From positions 1-44,412 of the forward strand of contig JAKUOA010000006.1 of NCBI GenBank assembly GCA_022451235.1: a DNA stretch of 44,412 bases. The letters run 5' to 3'. Position numbers and translations under genes: made by a program. Below, one piece after another: positions 23,794 to 32,819 of this stretch. How positions within the stretch are numbered: the first letter of the stretch is position 1; every line of letters begins with the position of its first letter. Source of the stretch: Candidatus Thalassarchaeum sp. (GTDB lineage: Archaea > Thermoplasmatota > Poseidoniia > Poseidoniales > Thalassarchaeaceae). The notes beneath the pieces were generated by a model. It was given only the letters and a program-made list of their open reading frames with translations, made no database searches and was not told the origin of the DNA.

Positions 23794-24516
23794 TCACAAT
23801 TGATTCAGAACATAGCCAAGACTGGGGATTTCTTCTATCTTTTCAGGTGCGAAAATTCTCCTCCAAGCCTCTAGGTGTTGGGCTGCAACCATAATCACAG
23901 CGAAGTCATCCTTGCTTGCCTCTTCGCCATAAGAAATCGATACTTGTTGTTTGGCAGATAGAACGACTGATTCACCGCCACCAGCTGTGGCGTCGAGATC
24001 GATTGCTAGGTCTGCCTCACCATCTGAGATGATTGCAGAATCCCAAGAACCACCGACCAATGGTCTTCGGCCTTCTACGGAAATAATCGATCCACCTTCC
24101 GCAGCCCAAGCAGCGGCGATAGCACGAGCCGCAGAACCACCGCCACGCATACGCAATATGCTTCCATTCGGTTCAACACCGATGTATCGACAAGCGGCGA
24201 CAAATCCAACACCATCGGTACTAGTTCCAGTCCATTTTCCATTTTGTAATTTTAACTGATTAATCGCATTAACACCTTCCGGCCCAGAAACAGCAAGTCT
24301 TGCCTGAGGTGAATGTTTCAATGGTGCCGTGCAACTCAACCAAATATCACCTTGTAGATTATTCAAATTCGTTTCAAACTCATCCATAGAATTCGCTTCG
24401 ATATAGACAGATTGGGCAGTCAGACCAAGTTTAGCTCCTACTAATTCGAACAATCGCGGGGTCAATGAGTGGGATATTGGATATCCCGCAATGCCCCAGT
24501 ATGCTGGTCCGTTCAC
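23794..24516 (-). CDS. aroE: Shikimate dehydrogenase (divergent, short)
   Basis: AroE reduces 3-dehydroshikimate with NADPH in aromatic amino acid synthesis. The substrate domain begins with GYPISHSLTPRLFE, and the catalytic pair appears as the Lys in CTAPLKHS and the Asp in STDGVGF. The nucleotide-binding segment is RMRGGGSAARAIAAAWA. At 240 residues it is about 30 shorter than usual, and the NADP-binding half is compact and unusually Ala/Gly rich. The start is a GTG at 24516. It is convergent with the carboxylase gene, the two stops touching, and divergent from fhs. Confidence 0.82.
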   Translation of the reverse strand: MNGPAYWGIAGYPISHSLTPRLFELVGAKLGLTAQSVYIEANSMDEFETNLNNLQGDIWLSCTAPLKHSPQARLAVSGPEGVNAINQLKLQNGKWTGTSTDGVGFVAACRYIGVEPNGSILRMRGGGSAARAIAAAWAAEGGSIISVEGRRPLVGGSWDSAIISDGEADLAIDLDATAGGGESVVLSAKQQVSISYGEEASKDDFAVIMVAAQHLEAWRRIFAPEKIEEIPSLGYVLNQL

Positions 24517-24576
24517 TATTGGGGCCTATGAATTCTCCAAGATGAAGGTTTCAAGACGGGCGGGTCGGACCGATTG

Positions 24577-26295
24577 ATGATGGACAGCGACCTTGACATC
24601 GCCAGAAGGGCCAAAACTCGCCCTGTTGAAGAGATGGCCGAGAGGCTGGGAATAGAGCGCAGTGACTTGATTTTACAAGGTTCTTCGATGGCAAAGATAT
24701 CCTGGGACAGACTCAAACAGGCAGGAGATGGAAAGCAAGGCTTCCTAATTTTGGTAACCAGTGTCAATCCGACCCCATTCGGTGAGGGTAAGACCGTAAC
24801 CACAATTGGACTGAATCAAGGGCTCAATCGACGCGGGCATAATGCAACCTGTGTAATTCGTGAACCTTCGATGGGGCCAGTCTTTGGAATCAAGGGTGGA
24901 GCCGCTGGTGGTGGATTCTCTCAGGTATTGCCCATGGAGGAAATCAACCTACACTTTACTGGTGACCTACACGCTGTAACAATGGCTCACAACTTATGTT
25001 CTGCTATGCTCGACAACCACCTTCACCGCGGAAATGATTTGAATTTGGATCTAAATCGAATCCTTTGGCCTCGCGTCATCGATATGAATGACCGAAGTCT
25101 ACGAGAGGTCACTATTGGACTTGGAGGCAAGGCCAATGGAATAGTACGAACCGAGAGATTCGATATTACCGCAGCAAGCGAAGTCATGGCGATTCTAGTA
25201 CTTTCAAAGGACTACGCTGATCTTCGCGCAAGGCTCGGCAGAATTGCTCTCGGAGTCTCAACAGATGGAAGTCTAGTCACAGCTGAAGATTTGGGTTGTG
25301 CCGGTGCAATGGCCCTGCTTTTGCGGAATGCCTTATTGCCTAACCTTGTACAAACTCTTGAGGGAGACCCAGCCTTCATTCACGGAGGTCCATTCGCGAA
25401 TATCGCCCATGGTAATTCATCGATTATTGGCGACGCACTCGCACTTTCATGCGCTGATTACGTCGTCACTGAAGCCGGCTTCGGAGCAGATATGGGGGCT
25501 GAGAAGGCTTTGCAAATTAAGGCACAAGCCGCTGGAAAGGTGCCAGATTGTCTAGTTCTCAATGTAACCGTGCGTTCGATGAAATTGCACGGAGATGGAT
25601 TCTCCACCGGCGGAGGAAAGAGGCCTCCAAAGGAGGAGTTAGAGGCTGAAAACGTCGAAGCGACTCGAGCCGGTGCTGCAACAAACCTACGAAGACACGT
25701 GCGCAACCTATCCTCGACTAATGTTCCCGTGGTTGTCTCAATCAATCGATTTGCCAGTGATACAGACGCCGAAATTGAGGCTATCCATGAGGAAGCCGTA
25801 GCAGCTGGTGCTAGAGAGGTTGTGGTTTTCGAAGGACATGCAAAGGGCGGAGAGGGAGCAGGCGCTCTTGCTGATGCTGTTGTAGAAGCCTGCGCTGCTC
25901 ACGATGCAGCAGGTCGACCATACGAGCCAATCGTTGAGCCTGGAATTCCGGCGGACCAAACCATACTTCGAGTCGCCACTAATGTCTATGGTGCCCACAC
26001 AGTGGACTTTTCCCCAGAGGCTCACAAAACCCTCGAGTTATTGCGAGAGTGGGGTCTTGATAATCTGCCAGTCTGTATGGCAAAAACTCAGTATTCATTT
26101 AGTCATGAAGCAACCGAATTAGGTGCGCCTACCGGATTTACTCTACCAATTCGTGAATTGAGACTTAATTCGGGCGCAGGATTCATCGTTGCCGTCTGTG
26201 GCTCGATGATGACGATGCCCGGGCTTCCCATTCGCCCAGCTGCCATGGACATGGATATGGATGAGGATGGAAGGCTGACGGGCGTATTCAGCTGA
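24577..26295 (+). CDS. fhs: Formate-tetrahydrofolate ligase
   Basis: The enzyme joins formate to tetrahydrofolate with ATP, supplying 10-formyl-THF. The 572-residue sequence follows the family closely: the P-loop PTPFGEGKTVTTIG, REPSMGPVFGIKGGAAGGG, NLHFTGDLHAVTMAHNLCSA, GKANGIVRTERFDITAASEVMAI, FANIAHGNSSI and MPGLPIRPAAMDMD at the C-terminus. Start is at one of two tandem ATGs (24577/24580). No strong ribosome binding site. FTHFS is mainly bacterial; presence in this archaeal setting suggests acquisition and a folate-based one-carbon pool, which also feeds PanB. Confidence 0.96.
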   Translation: MMDSDLDIARRAKTRPVEEMAERLGIERSDLILQGSSMAKISWDRLKQAGDGKQGFLILVTSVNPTPFGEGKTVTTIGLNQGLNRRGHNATCVIREPSMGPVFGIKGGAAGGGFSQVLPMEEINLHFTGDLHAVTMAHNLCSAMLDNHLHRGNDLNLDLNRILWPRVIDMNDRSLREVTIGLGGKANGIVRTERFDITAASEVMAILVLSKDYADLRARLGRIALGVSTDGSLVTAEDLGCAGAMALLLRNALLPNLVQTLEGDPAFIHGGPFANIAHGNSSIIGDALALSCADYVVTEAGFGADMGAEKALQIKAQAAGKVPDCLVLNVTVRSMKLHGDGFSTGGGKRPPKEELEAENVEATRAGAATNLRRHVRNLSSTNVPVVVSINRFASDTDAEIEAIHEEAVAAGAREVVVFEGHAKGGEGAGALADAVVEACAAHDAAGRPYEPIVEPGIPADQTILRVATNVYGAHTVDFSPEAHKTLELLREWGLDNLPVCMAKTQYSFSHEATELGAPTGFTLPIRELRLNSGAGFIVAVCGSMMTMPGLPIRPAAMDMDMDEDGRLTGVFS

Positions 26296-26308
26296 TGGAA
26301 GTGAGGAT

Positions 26309-27367
26309 TTGCGACAACTGAAGGCCTCGGACGAGGGTGTCAGACTTCGAATTGATCACGCCGATGATCTCTGGACTCTGGCTCAGATTTGTCGAGTTGG
26401 TTCCAATCTCGGAATGTTGTCCCACCGACGTGATTCGACGACTGGAACTCAGGAAGGAGGACGAGCTAAATCAGCTGAAAGAAAGCCGATGTGGATTGAG
26501 ATTGATGTTTCAGAATGTTCCTTCCAAGCATTCACTGACAACCTAAGAGTTCACGGAGTTATTTCTGAGGCGAAGATCGATATTGGCTCTCATCACACAC
26601 ATATCATCGCTCCAGGAGATGAGGTTGAGATATCATTCGAAGGAGGACTCCCAGAGGTTGATCGAGAGTTGGTCAAGTCTGCTTTAGCTGCAGGAACTCA
26701 ACCAAAGGCAGGATTGGTAGTGGTGGAGAATGATGAGGTATTGATTTTCGAAGTCTCAGGACATGGGATTAGAGACCTTTCTTCGTTTTCAATGAGAGGT
26801 GGAGGTAAGCGCGCAGACGATTCTACCGGAGTCCGTCGAGGCTTCTTTGAAAGAGTAGCTCGCGAGACAAAGATGGTTTTTCCTGACCAAATGCCACTAG
26901 TGATTTGTGGACCCGGAATGGCTCGTGAACAATTCGAAGGAATGCTTCGAGCGGTTGGAGCAGAGAATCAGATTCTCAACGCTGCTAGTTCGATTGGTGG
27001 TCGCGCTGCCGCTAATGAGGTGTTGGCAGGCGGCGCTGCAGACGCGGTTTTGGGAGAACACGAATTGGTTCGTCAGGTTCGGGCAATCGAAGATGGCCTG
27101 ACTCGAATTTCGACTAATGGAGCAGTTTCATATGGATTGAATGCGATCGAGGAAGCCTCGGAACAGGGTGCTGTCGAGACTCTTATCGTAGAGGCATCTT
27201 TGCTTCGCTCCGATGATAGATCAATTAGATCTAGATGGGATGGAATAACTTCTGCAGTCACAACAAATCGAGGTGAGGTAATACAAGCCTCGATAGATCA
27301 CGATGCAGGTCAGCAACTTGTCGGTATGGGTGGAGCCATCGCTTTGTTACGTTGGAAGGTCGATTGA
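26309..27367 (+). CDS. pelA: Pelota (Dom34) mRNA surveillance/ribosome rescue factor
   Basis: Pelota binds the empty A site of stalled ribosomes and splits them with ABCE1. The 352-residue protein has the N-terminal Sm-like domain (DDLWTLAQICRVGSNLGMLSHRRD), a central domain with KAGLVVVENDEVLIFEV and the RGGGKRADDST loop, and the eRF1-like C-terminal domain ending in QQLVGMGGAIALLRW. The start is a TTG at 26309 with GTGAGG at 26299-26304. It follows fhs by 13 bases and is followed without a gap by an unknown gene (TGA-ATG), so a three-gene transcript is likely. Confidence 0.93.
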   Translation: MRQLKASDEGVRLRIDHADDLWTLAQICRVGSNLGMLSHRRDSTTGTQEGGRAKSAERKPMWIEIDVSECSFQAFTDNLRVHGVISEAKIDIGSHHTHIIAPGDEVEISFEGGLPEVDRELVKSALAAGTQPKAGLVVVENDEVLIFEVSGHGIRDLSSFSMRGGGKRADDSTGVRRGFFERVARETKMVFPDQMPLVICGPGMAREQFEGMLRAVGAENQILNAASSIGGRAAANEVLAGGAADAVLGEHELVRQVRAIEDGLTRISTNGAVSYGLNAIEEASEQGAVETLIVEASLLRSDDRSIRSRWDGITSAVTTNRGEVIQASIDHDAGQQLVGMGGAIALLRWKVD

Positions 27368-27988
27368 ATGGAAACCGCCGTTAGAATAGTTGGATTTGGT
27401 GATTCGCTGGTTTCAGAAGTCTTGGACTCAGCAGATAGTGGATTTATTGACCGTATTGAGATTCCAAACTTATCGGACTTCAGTCATGGTGAAATCGATT
27501 GGCGAGGGCGACTAGAAGGCGCTCATTGGCTTGTCCTATCGACCTCTACTGTACTTGCTGGAGATAGTGCGAGGAGCGCTCAAGGAGCAAGTATGACCTT
27601 TGCTGAATTCGAAGGTCCACGAACTGTTATGGTGACGGATATCCCTTCCGACCCAAGCCGTCTTGCCGAAGCTTGGGGTTTTGTTATCGAGAGGATTCGA
27701 CAAATTCACATGCTGTTTTTCACCAAGAATGCCTTGTCGGCGATAGCTAAAATTGAAGAGATGGAAGAATCAGAATTACTGCGTGAAATCCGATTGCGTG
27801 GGATGACTCCGCAAGTAATCGGTTTCGAGTCTTCTGAAAATACTGTCACAATTGAACATTCTTTGGGGAATTACGTAGGCACTTCGAAGGCTGCAAAAGC
27901 CTCGCAGTGGCTTGGTCGATACCTCTGCGAACTACCCTCGCAAGGTCCGGGTGCTGAGGGTATCAAAAATGCAGCAAATCGCTGTTAA
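27368..27988 (+). CDS. Unknown protein co-transcribed with pelota
   Basis: The 206-residue protein begins with RIVGFGDSLVSEVLDSADSG, a nucleotide- or sugar-binding-like start, followed by WLVLSTSTVLAGDSA, RTVMVTDIPSDPSR, a helix-rich part with FFTKNALSAIAKIEEMEE, and YVGTSKAAKASQWLGRYLCEL near the end. The order loosely resembles a shortened PfkB sugar kinase lacking its Asp-containing GAGD motif, but the resemblance is weak and an unrelated fold is equally possible. Its start follows the pelota stop directly, so it may act in translation quality control (inference from position only). Confidence 0.6.
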   Translation: METAVRIVGFGDSLVSEVLDSADSGFIDRIEIPNLSDFSHGEIDWRGRLEGAHWLVLSTSTVLAGDSARSAQGASMTFAEFEGPRTVMVTDIPSDPSRLAEAWGFVIERIRQIHMLFFTKNALSAIAKIEEMEESELLREIRLRGMTPQVIGFESSENTVTIEHSLGNYVGTSKAAKASQWLGRYLCELPSQGPGAEGIKNAANRC

Positions 27989-28100
27989 ATAGGGCAAATC
28001 AAAGGTATTCTGAACTCAATTTGATGTTCTAAGTCAAACCACCAGCGAATATGCCTTTAGTAGGGACACCCCTTGGGCTCACCCTGCGGGAGCGAAGCCT

Positions 28101-29306
28101 ATGCCACTCAAACTCGGACCAGCCGGCGTACCATTGTCCTGTAAGGGACGAACAATTGTAGAGGGAATGGACGATATCACAGTTCTAGGTTTGGAGACAA
28201 TGGAGATTCAAACAGTTCGACAAGTTCAGCCACATCACTTCGACCAATATTGGCAGGCTGGTATTCTAAGTCACAAGACTGACTTCGAAATGAACGTACA
28301 TGGTCCATATTACGGTGAACTATTGGGTACCCGTCGTGAGCGTAATCGAACTCTATCTAAAATGGAGTCGAGCATGCAGGTCGGAAAGATAGTCAACGCT
28401 CGACACATGGTCTGTCATGTAGGACCCTATGGAGAATATGATCCGGGAGCCGATACCAACGAGGAGGTTGCTAACATACTTGCTGGAGTGGTAGAGAGAG
28501 TCAAATCAATCTGGGGTCAAGAAGGCGAAGAGGAAGATTATGCGGCCTTCCCTTGGGTGCATGAAGCAGAACCAACATTGGTAGCTGTAGAAACTTCAGG
28601 TCAGCAGGAACTTTGGGGGACTGTAGAGGAAGTTCTAGAGGTCTGCAACCATGTTCCAGGTACTGTCCCTGTGCTAAATATGGCTCATATTCACGCCCGC
28701 GGCCACGGTCGCCTAAAGACTTCAGAAGATTATGCAGAATTGTTTGATCAAGCCCGAGATACCTTCGGAGGCAAGACCTTCTACACTCACTTTGCTGGAG
28801 TCGAACACAGAATGGGTAACGCTCAACACTATACTCAGATAAAGAAGTCAGATCTCAAGTTCGAACCATTCGCGGAATATCTTGCTGAGGAAGGCGATTG
28901 GATGGATATCACAATCATCTCCGATTCACCATTGTTAGAACACGATGCAATGTACATGGTACAGCATTACGACAAGGCTCGACAGAGGTTGCTTGAGATT
29001 AGAGCACGCGACGAGCGCAGAATGAAACTCGCAGCCGAATCTGGTATTGACGTTGAGGAATTGGCTCGTCGTGAGAAGGAACAAGCAGAAGCTCGCAAGC
29101 AATCGCTAGAATCTGATAAAGAGAAGATTGTTGCCGAGATGTCAAAGACACCCGCTCAAAAGAAAATCGAAGCAAAGAAGGCTGAGGAAGCTAAGAAGGC
29201 CGAGGAAGCAAAGAAGGCAGAGAAAAAGCCAGCAAAGAAGAAGGATGACGGCAAGATGATGTCCTTCGATGATGATGGCGACGAAGAGTTCGATGAACTC
29301 TTCTAA
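28101..29306 (+). CDS. Endonuclease IV-like TIM-barrel protein with Lys/Ala-rich and acidic C-terminal tail
   Basis: Residues about 1-290 resemble the AP endonuclease 2/endonuclease IV-like xylose-isomerase barrel: GLETMEIQTVRQV, FEMNVHGPYYGELLG with a metal-binding His, HMVCHVGPYGEY, LVAVETSGQ with a conserved Glu, VLNMAHIHARGHG with a His pair, FYTHFAGVEH and a closing DITIISDSPLLEHDA. It probably cuts DNA at abasic sites. After about residue 300 comes a charged helix, an Ala/Lys-rich repeat region (KKAEEA repeated) and a strongly acidic ending DDDGDEEFDELF. The tail is not typical of the family. A hairpin (GGGCT...AGCCT, with CCC-TGC-GGG inside) lies in the leader just before the ATG. Confidence 0.75.
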   Translation: MPLKLGPAGVPLSCKGRTIVEGMDDITVLGLETMEIQTVRQVQPHHFDQYWQAGILSHKTDFEMNVHGPYYGELLGTRRERNRTLSKMESSMQVGKIVNARHMVCHVGPYGEYDPGADTNEEVANILAGVVERVKSIWGQEGEEEDYAAFPWVHEAEPTLVAVETSGQQELWGTVEEVLEVCNHVPGTVPVLNMAHIHARGHGRLKTSEDYAELFDQARDTFGGKTFYTHFAGVEHRMGNAQHYTQIKKSDLKFEPFAEYLAEEGDWMDITIISDSPLLEHDAMYMVQHYDKARQRLLEIRARDERRMKLAAESGIDVEELARREKEQAEARKQSLESDKEKIVAEMSKTPAQKKIEAKKAEEAKKAEEAKKAEKKPAKKKDDGKMMSFDDDGDEEFDELF

Positions 29307-29318
29307 TCAGTAGTAATT

Positions 29319-29394
29319 TGGTGGGACTGGCCGGACTTGAACCAGCGGCCTCCGCATCTTCAGTGCGGCGCTCTCCCAGCTGAGCTACAGTCCC
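29319..29394 (-). tRNA. tRNA-Phe (GAA), CCA encoded
   Basis: The acceptor stem is GGGACTG with CAGTCCC, then A and an encoded CCA. The D arm contains TAGCTCAG, the anticodon stem is CCGCA/TGCGG around CTGAAGA, giving anticodon GAA, and the T arm is GCTGG TTCAAGT CCGGC. No intron. It follows the barrel gene on the opposite strand and lies 55 bases before the end of the RNase PH gene on the same strand. Confidence 0.96.
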
Positions 29395-29449
29395 CTTAGC
29401 ACCTTTGCGATTCCACATTCGCCTTCAATACTTCTGAGGTGGTATAGTC

Positions 29450-30277
29450 TCATTCGATGCCGTCTAGTACTCGAACTTGCATCTCATTAAGTTCCGTAAC
29501 TCCTACAGTAGCGGCCTCTAATAATGCGTCTAACTCGTCCCTGGAATAGGTGAATTCTTCACCCGTTCCTTGGACCTCTACGAACTTTCCATCAGCGGTC
29601 ATCACTACATTCATGTCAACATCTGCATTGCTATCCAAAATGTAATCCAAATCAGTGTAAACATCACCATCGATTAATCCAACACTGATTGCTGCAAGAT
29701 CGTGAGGTATTACTGAATTTTCATGAGTCGCGGCTTCCTCTGAGCTTAGAGTAGGTGCTTGCTTTCCAGATTTTATTTCCTCGTAGGTCAGCCTTTTGTC
29801 TGCTGGTAAACATCGTCCTGATGCAATCAGTCTTCTAACACACAAACGCATTGCAATACTTGCGGCGGTAATCGAAGCACAGCGAGTGCCACCGTCAGCA
29901 TTCAATACATCACAATCAACTGTAATTGCTATAGGCCCAAGAGCCTCTAAGTCGATTGCTCCACGAAGGCTTCTAGCAACCAATCTCTCAATTTCTTGAG
30001 TTCGACCCTTTGCGCCACGCCTCTCTCGCTGGAATCTTGAGTCAGTAGAGCCGGGTAGAAGGGCATACTCTGCATGCACCCATCCTCTATTGGCGTCACG
30101 AGGAAACCATCGAGGGAGTGAAGGAGCAACGGTTGCACAGGCGAGAACCATAGTCTCTCCTTGACGGTACAAAACCGAGGCATCTGCATTCGGTGTGAAG
30201 TCGATAGTGACCTCAATATCCCTGATTTTGTCAGCCCCTCTATCTGAACCAATGTCTCCCGACTTCATCTTCGCCAT
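29450..30277 (-). CDS. rph: Ribonuclease PH (bacterial type)
   Basis: RNase PH is a phosphorolytic 3' exonuclease that trims tRNA precursors. The chain has DANRGWVHAEYALLPGSTDSRFQRER, GRTQEIERLVARSLRGAIDLEALG, VDCDVLNADGGTRCASITAA and DLDYILDSNADVDMNVVMTADG followed by FVEVQGTGE, all hallmarks of bacterial RNase PH rather than archaeal Rrp41. It has a 25-residue insertion (about 165-190, RLTYEEIKSGKQAP and onward) not seen in standard RNase PH, giving 275 residues. The start is the ATG at 30277. It lies beside tRNA-Phe and near MoaB/Mog on the same strand. Confidence 0.9.
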   Translation of the reverse strand: MAKMKSGDIGSDRGADKIRDIEVTIDFTPNADASVLYRQGETMVLACATVAPSLPRWFPRDANRGWVHAEYALLPGSTDSRFQRERRGAKGRTQEIERLVARSLRGAIDLEALGPIAITVDCDVLNADGGTRCASITAASIAMRLCVRRLIASGRCLPADKRLTYEEIKSGKQAPTLSSEEAATHENSVIPHDLAAISVGLIDGDVYTDLDYILDSNADVDMNVVMTADGKFVEVQGTGEEFTYSRDELDALLEAATVGVTELNEMQVRVLDGIE

Positions 30278-30328
30278 GAGTCGCCGGCCCTCATTCTCCG
30301 TTAATATGTAACGCAGAATTATTCCAAG

Positions 30329-30874
30329 TCATTTCTGCGCATGAGGTGGTCGAAATGAGTCGACAACAGATGGCTTTGTGGTAATGTATGGGCCTCCGAT
30401 TAGGTCTACACAATATGGAACTGCAGCAAATATTTCGTCTAGAATTTCTCTAATCGAACGTGGGGATCCCGGTAAGTTGAGAATCAGGGTTGAACCACGA
30501 ATGCCAGCAGTTTGTCTGGAAAGTACAGCCGTCGGGACATGTTTGAGTGAAATTGCTCGCATTTGTTCACCGAAGCCTGGAAGCATTCTCTCACAAACTG
30601 CTTCGGTTGCCTCTGGCGTAACATCCCTCGGTGCAGGGCCAGTGCCACCAGTGGTGATGATGACTGAACATCCCTCCTCACACAAATCGATGAGAGCCTT
30701 TTCGATAACATCCTGTTCATCTTCGACAAGTCTTCTCGAAAACTCCCAAGACGAGGTTAATGCCTCTTCTAGGAATTGCTTGATTGCTGGCCCACTTCGG
30801 TCTTCGTATTCTCCGGCAGTAGCTCTGTCAGAGGCTGTTAGAATTCCGAATCGACAGGTCTCATCAGCGCTCAT
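30329..30874 (-). CDS. MoaB/Mog-type molybdenum cofactor protein
   Basis: The 181-residue protein is a MoaB/Mog fold: FGILTASDRATAGEYEDRSGPAI at the start, CSVIITTGGTGPAPRDVTPEAT as the nucleotide- and molybdopterin-binding signature, and LILNLPGSPRSIREILDEIF near the C-terminus. It should adenylate molybdopterin or insert molybdate. The start chosen is the ATG at 30874; the frame continues 11 codons upstream. MoaB and Mog cannot be told apart from this sequence. Downstream on the strand, 51 bases on, is rph. Confidence 0.88.
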   Translation of the reverse strand: MSADETCRFGILTASDRATAGEYEDRSGPAIKQFLEEALTSSWEFSRRLVEDEQDVIEKALIDLCEEGCSVIITTGGTGPAPRDVTPEATEAVCERMLPGFGEQMRAISLKHVPTAVLSRQTAGIRGSTLILNLPGSPRSIREILDEIFAAVPYCVDLIGGPYITTKPSVVDSFRPPHAQK

Positions 30875-31112
30875 CAGAGTTTGACAACAGCGCTGAGATG
30901 AAAACACAGTCGGTCATTCATCCTCATTTTCCGATGGCTATCTTCAAAGACCGTCAAGTCTCGTGCACTTATCCCGGAGATGATGTGGTGTCGAGCCTAC
31001 CCCAACACACACTGAGTAACATCGCTCTAAAGGATGATTCTGAATGCATAGCATTCAATCGTTCCCGTGTTCATATAGGCTCGATACTTTGCCTCTGAAC
31101 GTAGGTGAAACG

Positions 31113-32819
31113 ATGAGTGACGATGGAAGGTACGCAACACAGATTGCTGTGGTCAAAGAAGAATGTAAAGATGCAGATGAAGCTGAGATAATTAAGGAAT
31201 TCAAGAGATATGAAGAAGAGTTTCTCATACCTCCTGAAGACGCACTTCGCTCTGTAATTCGTAAGTTCCAAATCGCTGCGGGTCAAGAAGTTTCCACCAT
31301 TTCTTCTCGCTCACGTCCGGCTATAGCAGAAAGAAAGGTAGCAAAATTTTCTGAATTAAAAGACGATGATAAGAATGTCACTATTGAGGTAGCTGTGGTA
31401 TCCTACATTCCAAAGATACAGTCCGTTCGAGGTGAAGAACGTCAGATTGCCTATGGCTGGGTCGAGGACAGTCCTTGGGAAGGCGAGCGAGAACGCTGGG
31501 ATTTCACCGACTGGGGTGACCACTCTCAGAATCTAACTCCAGGCTCGGTAGTTCGATTGGAAGGAGTTTCAGTAAATTTCTGGAATGACCGCCGCTCGAT
31601 TAACATCAATCGCCCAAGCCGAGTTACTGTCCTCAAAGAAGGCGGTCAGCCAGTTACCAAGATTTCAGACGAACCGGTTCCAATCTCCGAGGCAGGAGAG
31701 GCCGAAGGTATTGTGAGTGTAGTTGCAAGGGTTCTCTCAAAGAAAGACGATCAAATCGTCAAGAAAGATGGAAGTGGGACACTGGACATTGTTCGGGGCC
31801 GATTGGCAGATCCTTCCGGTACTATCGGATTCATTTCATGGAGAGATTTCAACCATGAGGTTGGCTCGTTAATCAAGATAGACAGAGCGCAAATCCGTAG
31901 ATTCAGAGATACCCCTGAAATCAATATTGGGGACTTAACAAAAATCGAACCATTCCATGACAGTTCCTTTGCTAGTATGGATGACTTACAGTCGGTAAAT
32001 CGTTCGACTATTTCGGAACTGCGAGACGGAGCTCGAGACATCGAGATTACAGTGCAGGTAGAAAATTGGCAGGCTCGAACCTTCACCAATGCTGATGGCG
32101 AGGAAAAGACCGTTCGTAGCGGTGATGTAATGGATCCAACCGGTCGCTGCCGCTTGACTTCTTGGGGGGAAATGAATCCAGAACCCGGGGCATTCCTTCA
32201 CCTGAAGGGTGCTAGAGTACAATTCTGGCAAGGCTCTCCTGACTTAGTTATTGATTCTGTAGAGCAAGTAATTGATTTATCGGATCCGCCATGGGACACA
32301 ATAGATCCTTCCGATCATTGGGTTGACGTTAACCTAACCGAATTGGTGAACGGTGGTTCACGTCGTGGAATCAGAACTTCAGGAACTGTTGTGTCAATAG
32401 CCAATAACTCAGGTATAATCGAGAGATGCCCAGAGTGCCGAAGAGTAATGAGAGATGGAGTTTGTGCGGAGCCTAGATGTGCTAATCTTGGCCCTCTACG
32501 TGGAGAAGAAGATGTACGCCTAAGATTTGTTCTAGATGATGGAATTTCAAACGCTTCAACATTAATTGGCAAAGAGGCTACTGAGGCTCTTATTGGAATG
32601 GATCAGAGCCAAATTAAAGATGCAATCGATGCGAATACAAGAGGGGGATTCATAGCTACACTTAGAGAGAGATTCCTAGCAAGAAAAATACACATTAATG
32701 GAAGGGCTATTGTCGATAACCAAGGCGCCATTTTGTTGGTTGAATCCGCTGAATTAGATACTCGGACTCCTGAAGAAGCCGCAAATGAAGTCATGTCTCA
32801 TTGGGGGGTGGTATTGTGA
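31113..32819 (+). CDS. rpa: Replication protein A large subunit (single-stranded DNA-binding)
   Basis: The 568-residue protein has repeated OB folds: each contains a GRLADPSGTIGFISW- or MDPTGRCRLTSW-type strand pair, seen near residues 115-170, 225-270 and 335-395. A cysteine cluster CPEC-x8-C-x4-C near residues 439-456 is a zinc-finger-like site interrupting the last OB fold, as in archaeal RPA. It binds single-stranded DNA during replication and repair. GGTGA at 31104-31108 and a TTCATATA box at about 31070 support the ATG at 31113. It overlaps the next gene by one base (TGATG), so the two are co-translated. Confidence 0.92.
   Translation: MSDDGRYATQIAVVKEECKDADEAEIIKEFKRYEEEFLIPPEDALRSVIRKFQIAAGQEVSTISSRSRPAIAERKVAKFSELKDDDKNVTIEVAVVSYIPKIQSVRGEERQIAYGWVEDSPWEGERERWDFTDWGDHSQNLTPGSVVRLEGVSVNFWNDRRSININRPSRVTVLKEGGQPVTKISDEPVPISEAGEAEGIVSVVARVLSKKDDQIVKKDGSGTLDIVRGRLADPSGTIGFISWRDFNHEVGSLIKIDRAQIRRFRDTPEINIGDLTKIEPFHDSSFASMDDLQSVNRSTISELRDGARDIEITVQVENWQARTFTNADGEEKTVRSGDVMDPTGRCRLTSWGEMNPEPGAFLHLKGARVQFWQGSPDLVIDSVEQVIDLSDPPWDTIDPSDHWVDVNLTELVNGGSRRGIRTSGTVVSIANNSGIIERCPECRRVMRDGVCAEPRCANLGPLRGEEDVRLRFVLDDGISNASTLIGKEATEALIGMDQSQIKDAIDANTRGGFIATLRERFLARKIHINGRAIVDNQGAILLVESAELDTRTPEEAANEVMSHWGVVL

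Noticed and set aside
29170-29235. Short direct DNA repeats in the tail of the endonuclease IV-like gene
   Set aside because: They are low-complexity coding repeats for Lys/Ala/Glu and have no CRISPR-like spacer structure.
29450-30277. Assignment as exosome subunit Rrp41
   Set aside because: The GRTQEIERL, DCDVLNADGGTR and VEVQGTGE motifs match bacterial RNase PH better than archaeal Rrp41.
30378-30884. 168-residue frame on the + strand opposite MoaB/Mog
   Set aside because: It lies wholly inside a well-supported gene and has no domain, so it is a shadow frame.
30898-31098. 66-residue + frame between MoaB/Mog and RPA
   Set aside because: There is no ribosome binding site, it overlaps the RPA promoter region and its composition is not protein-like.
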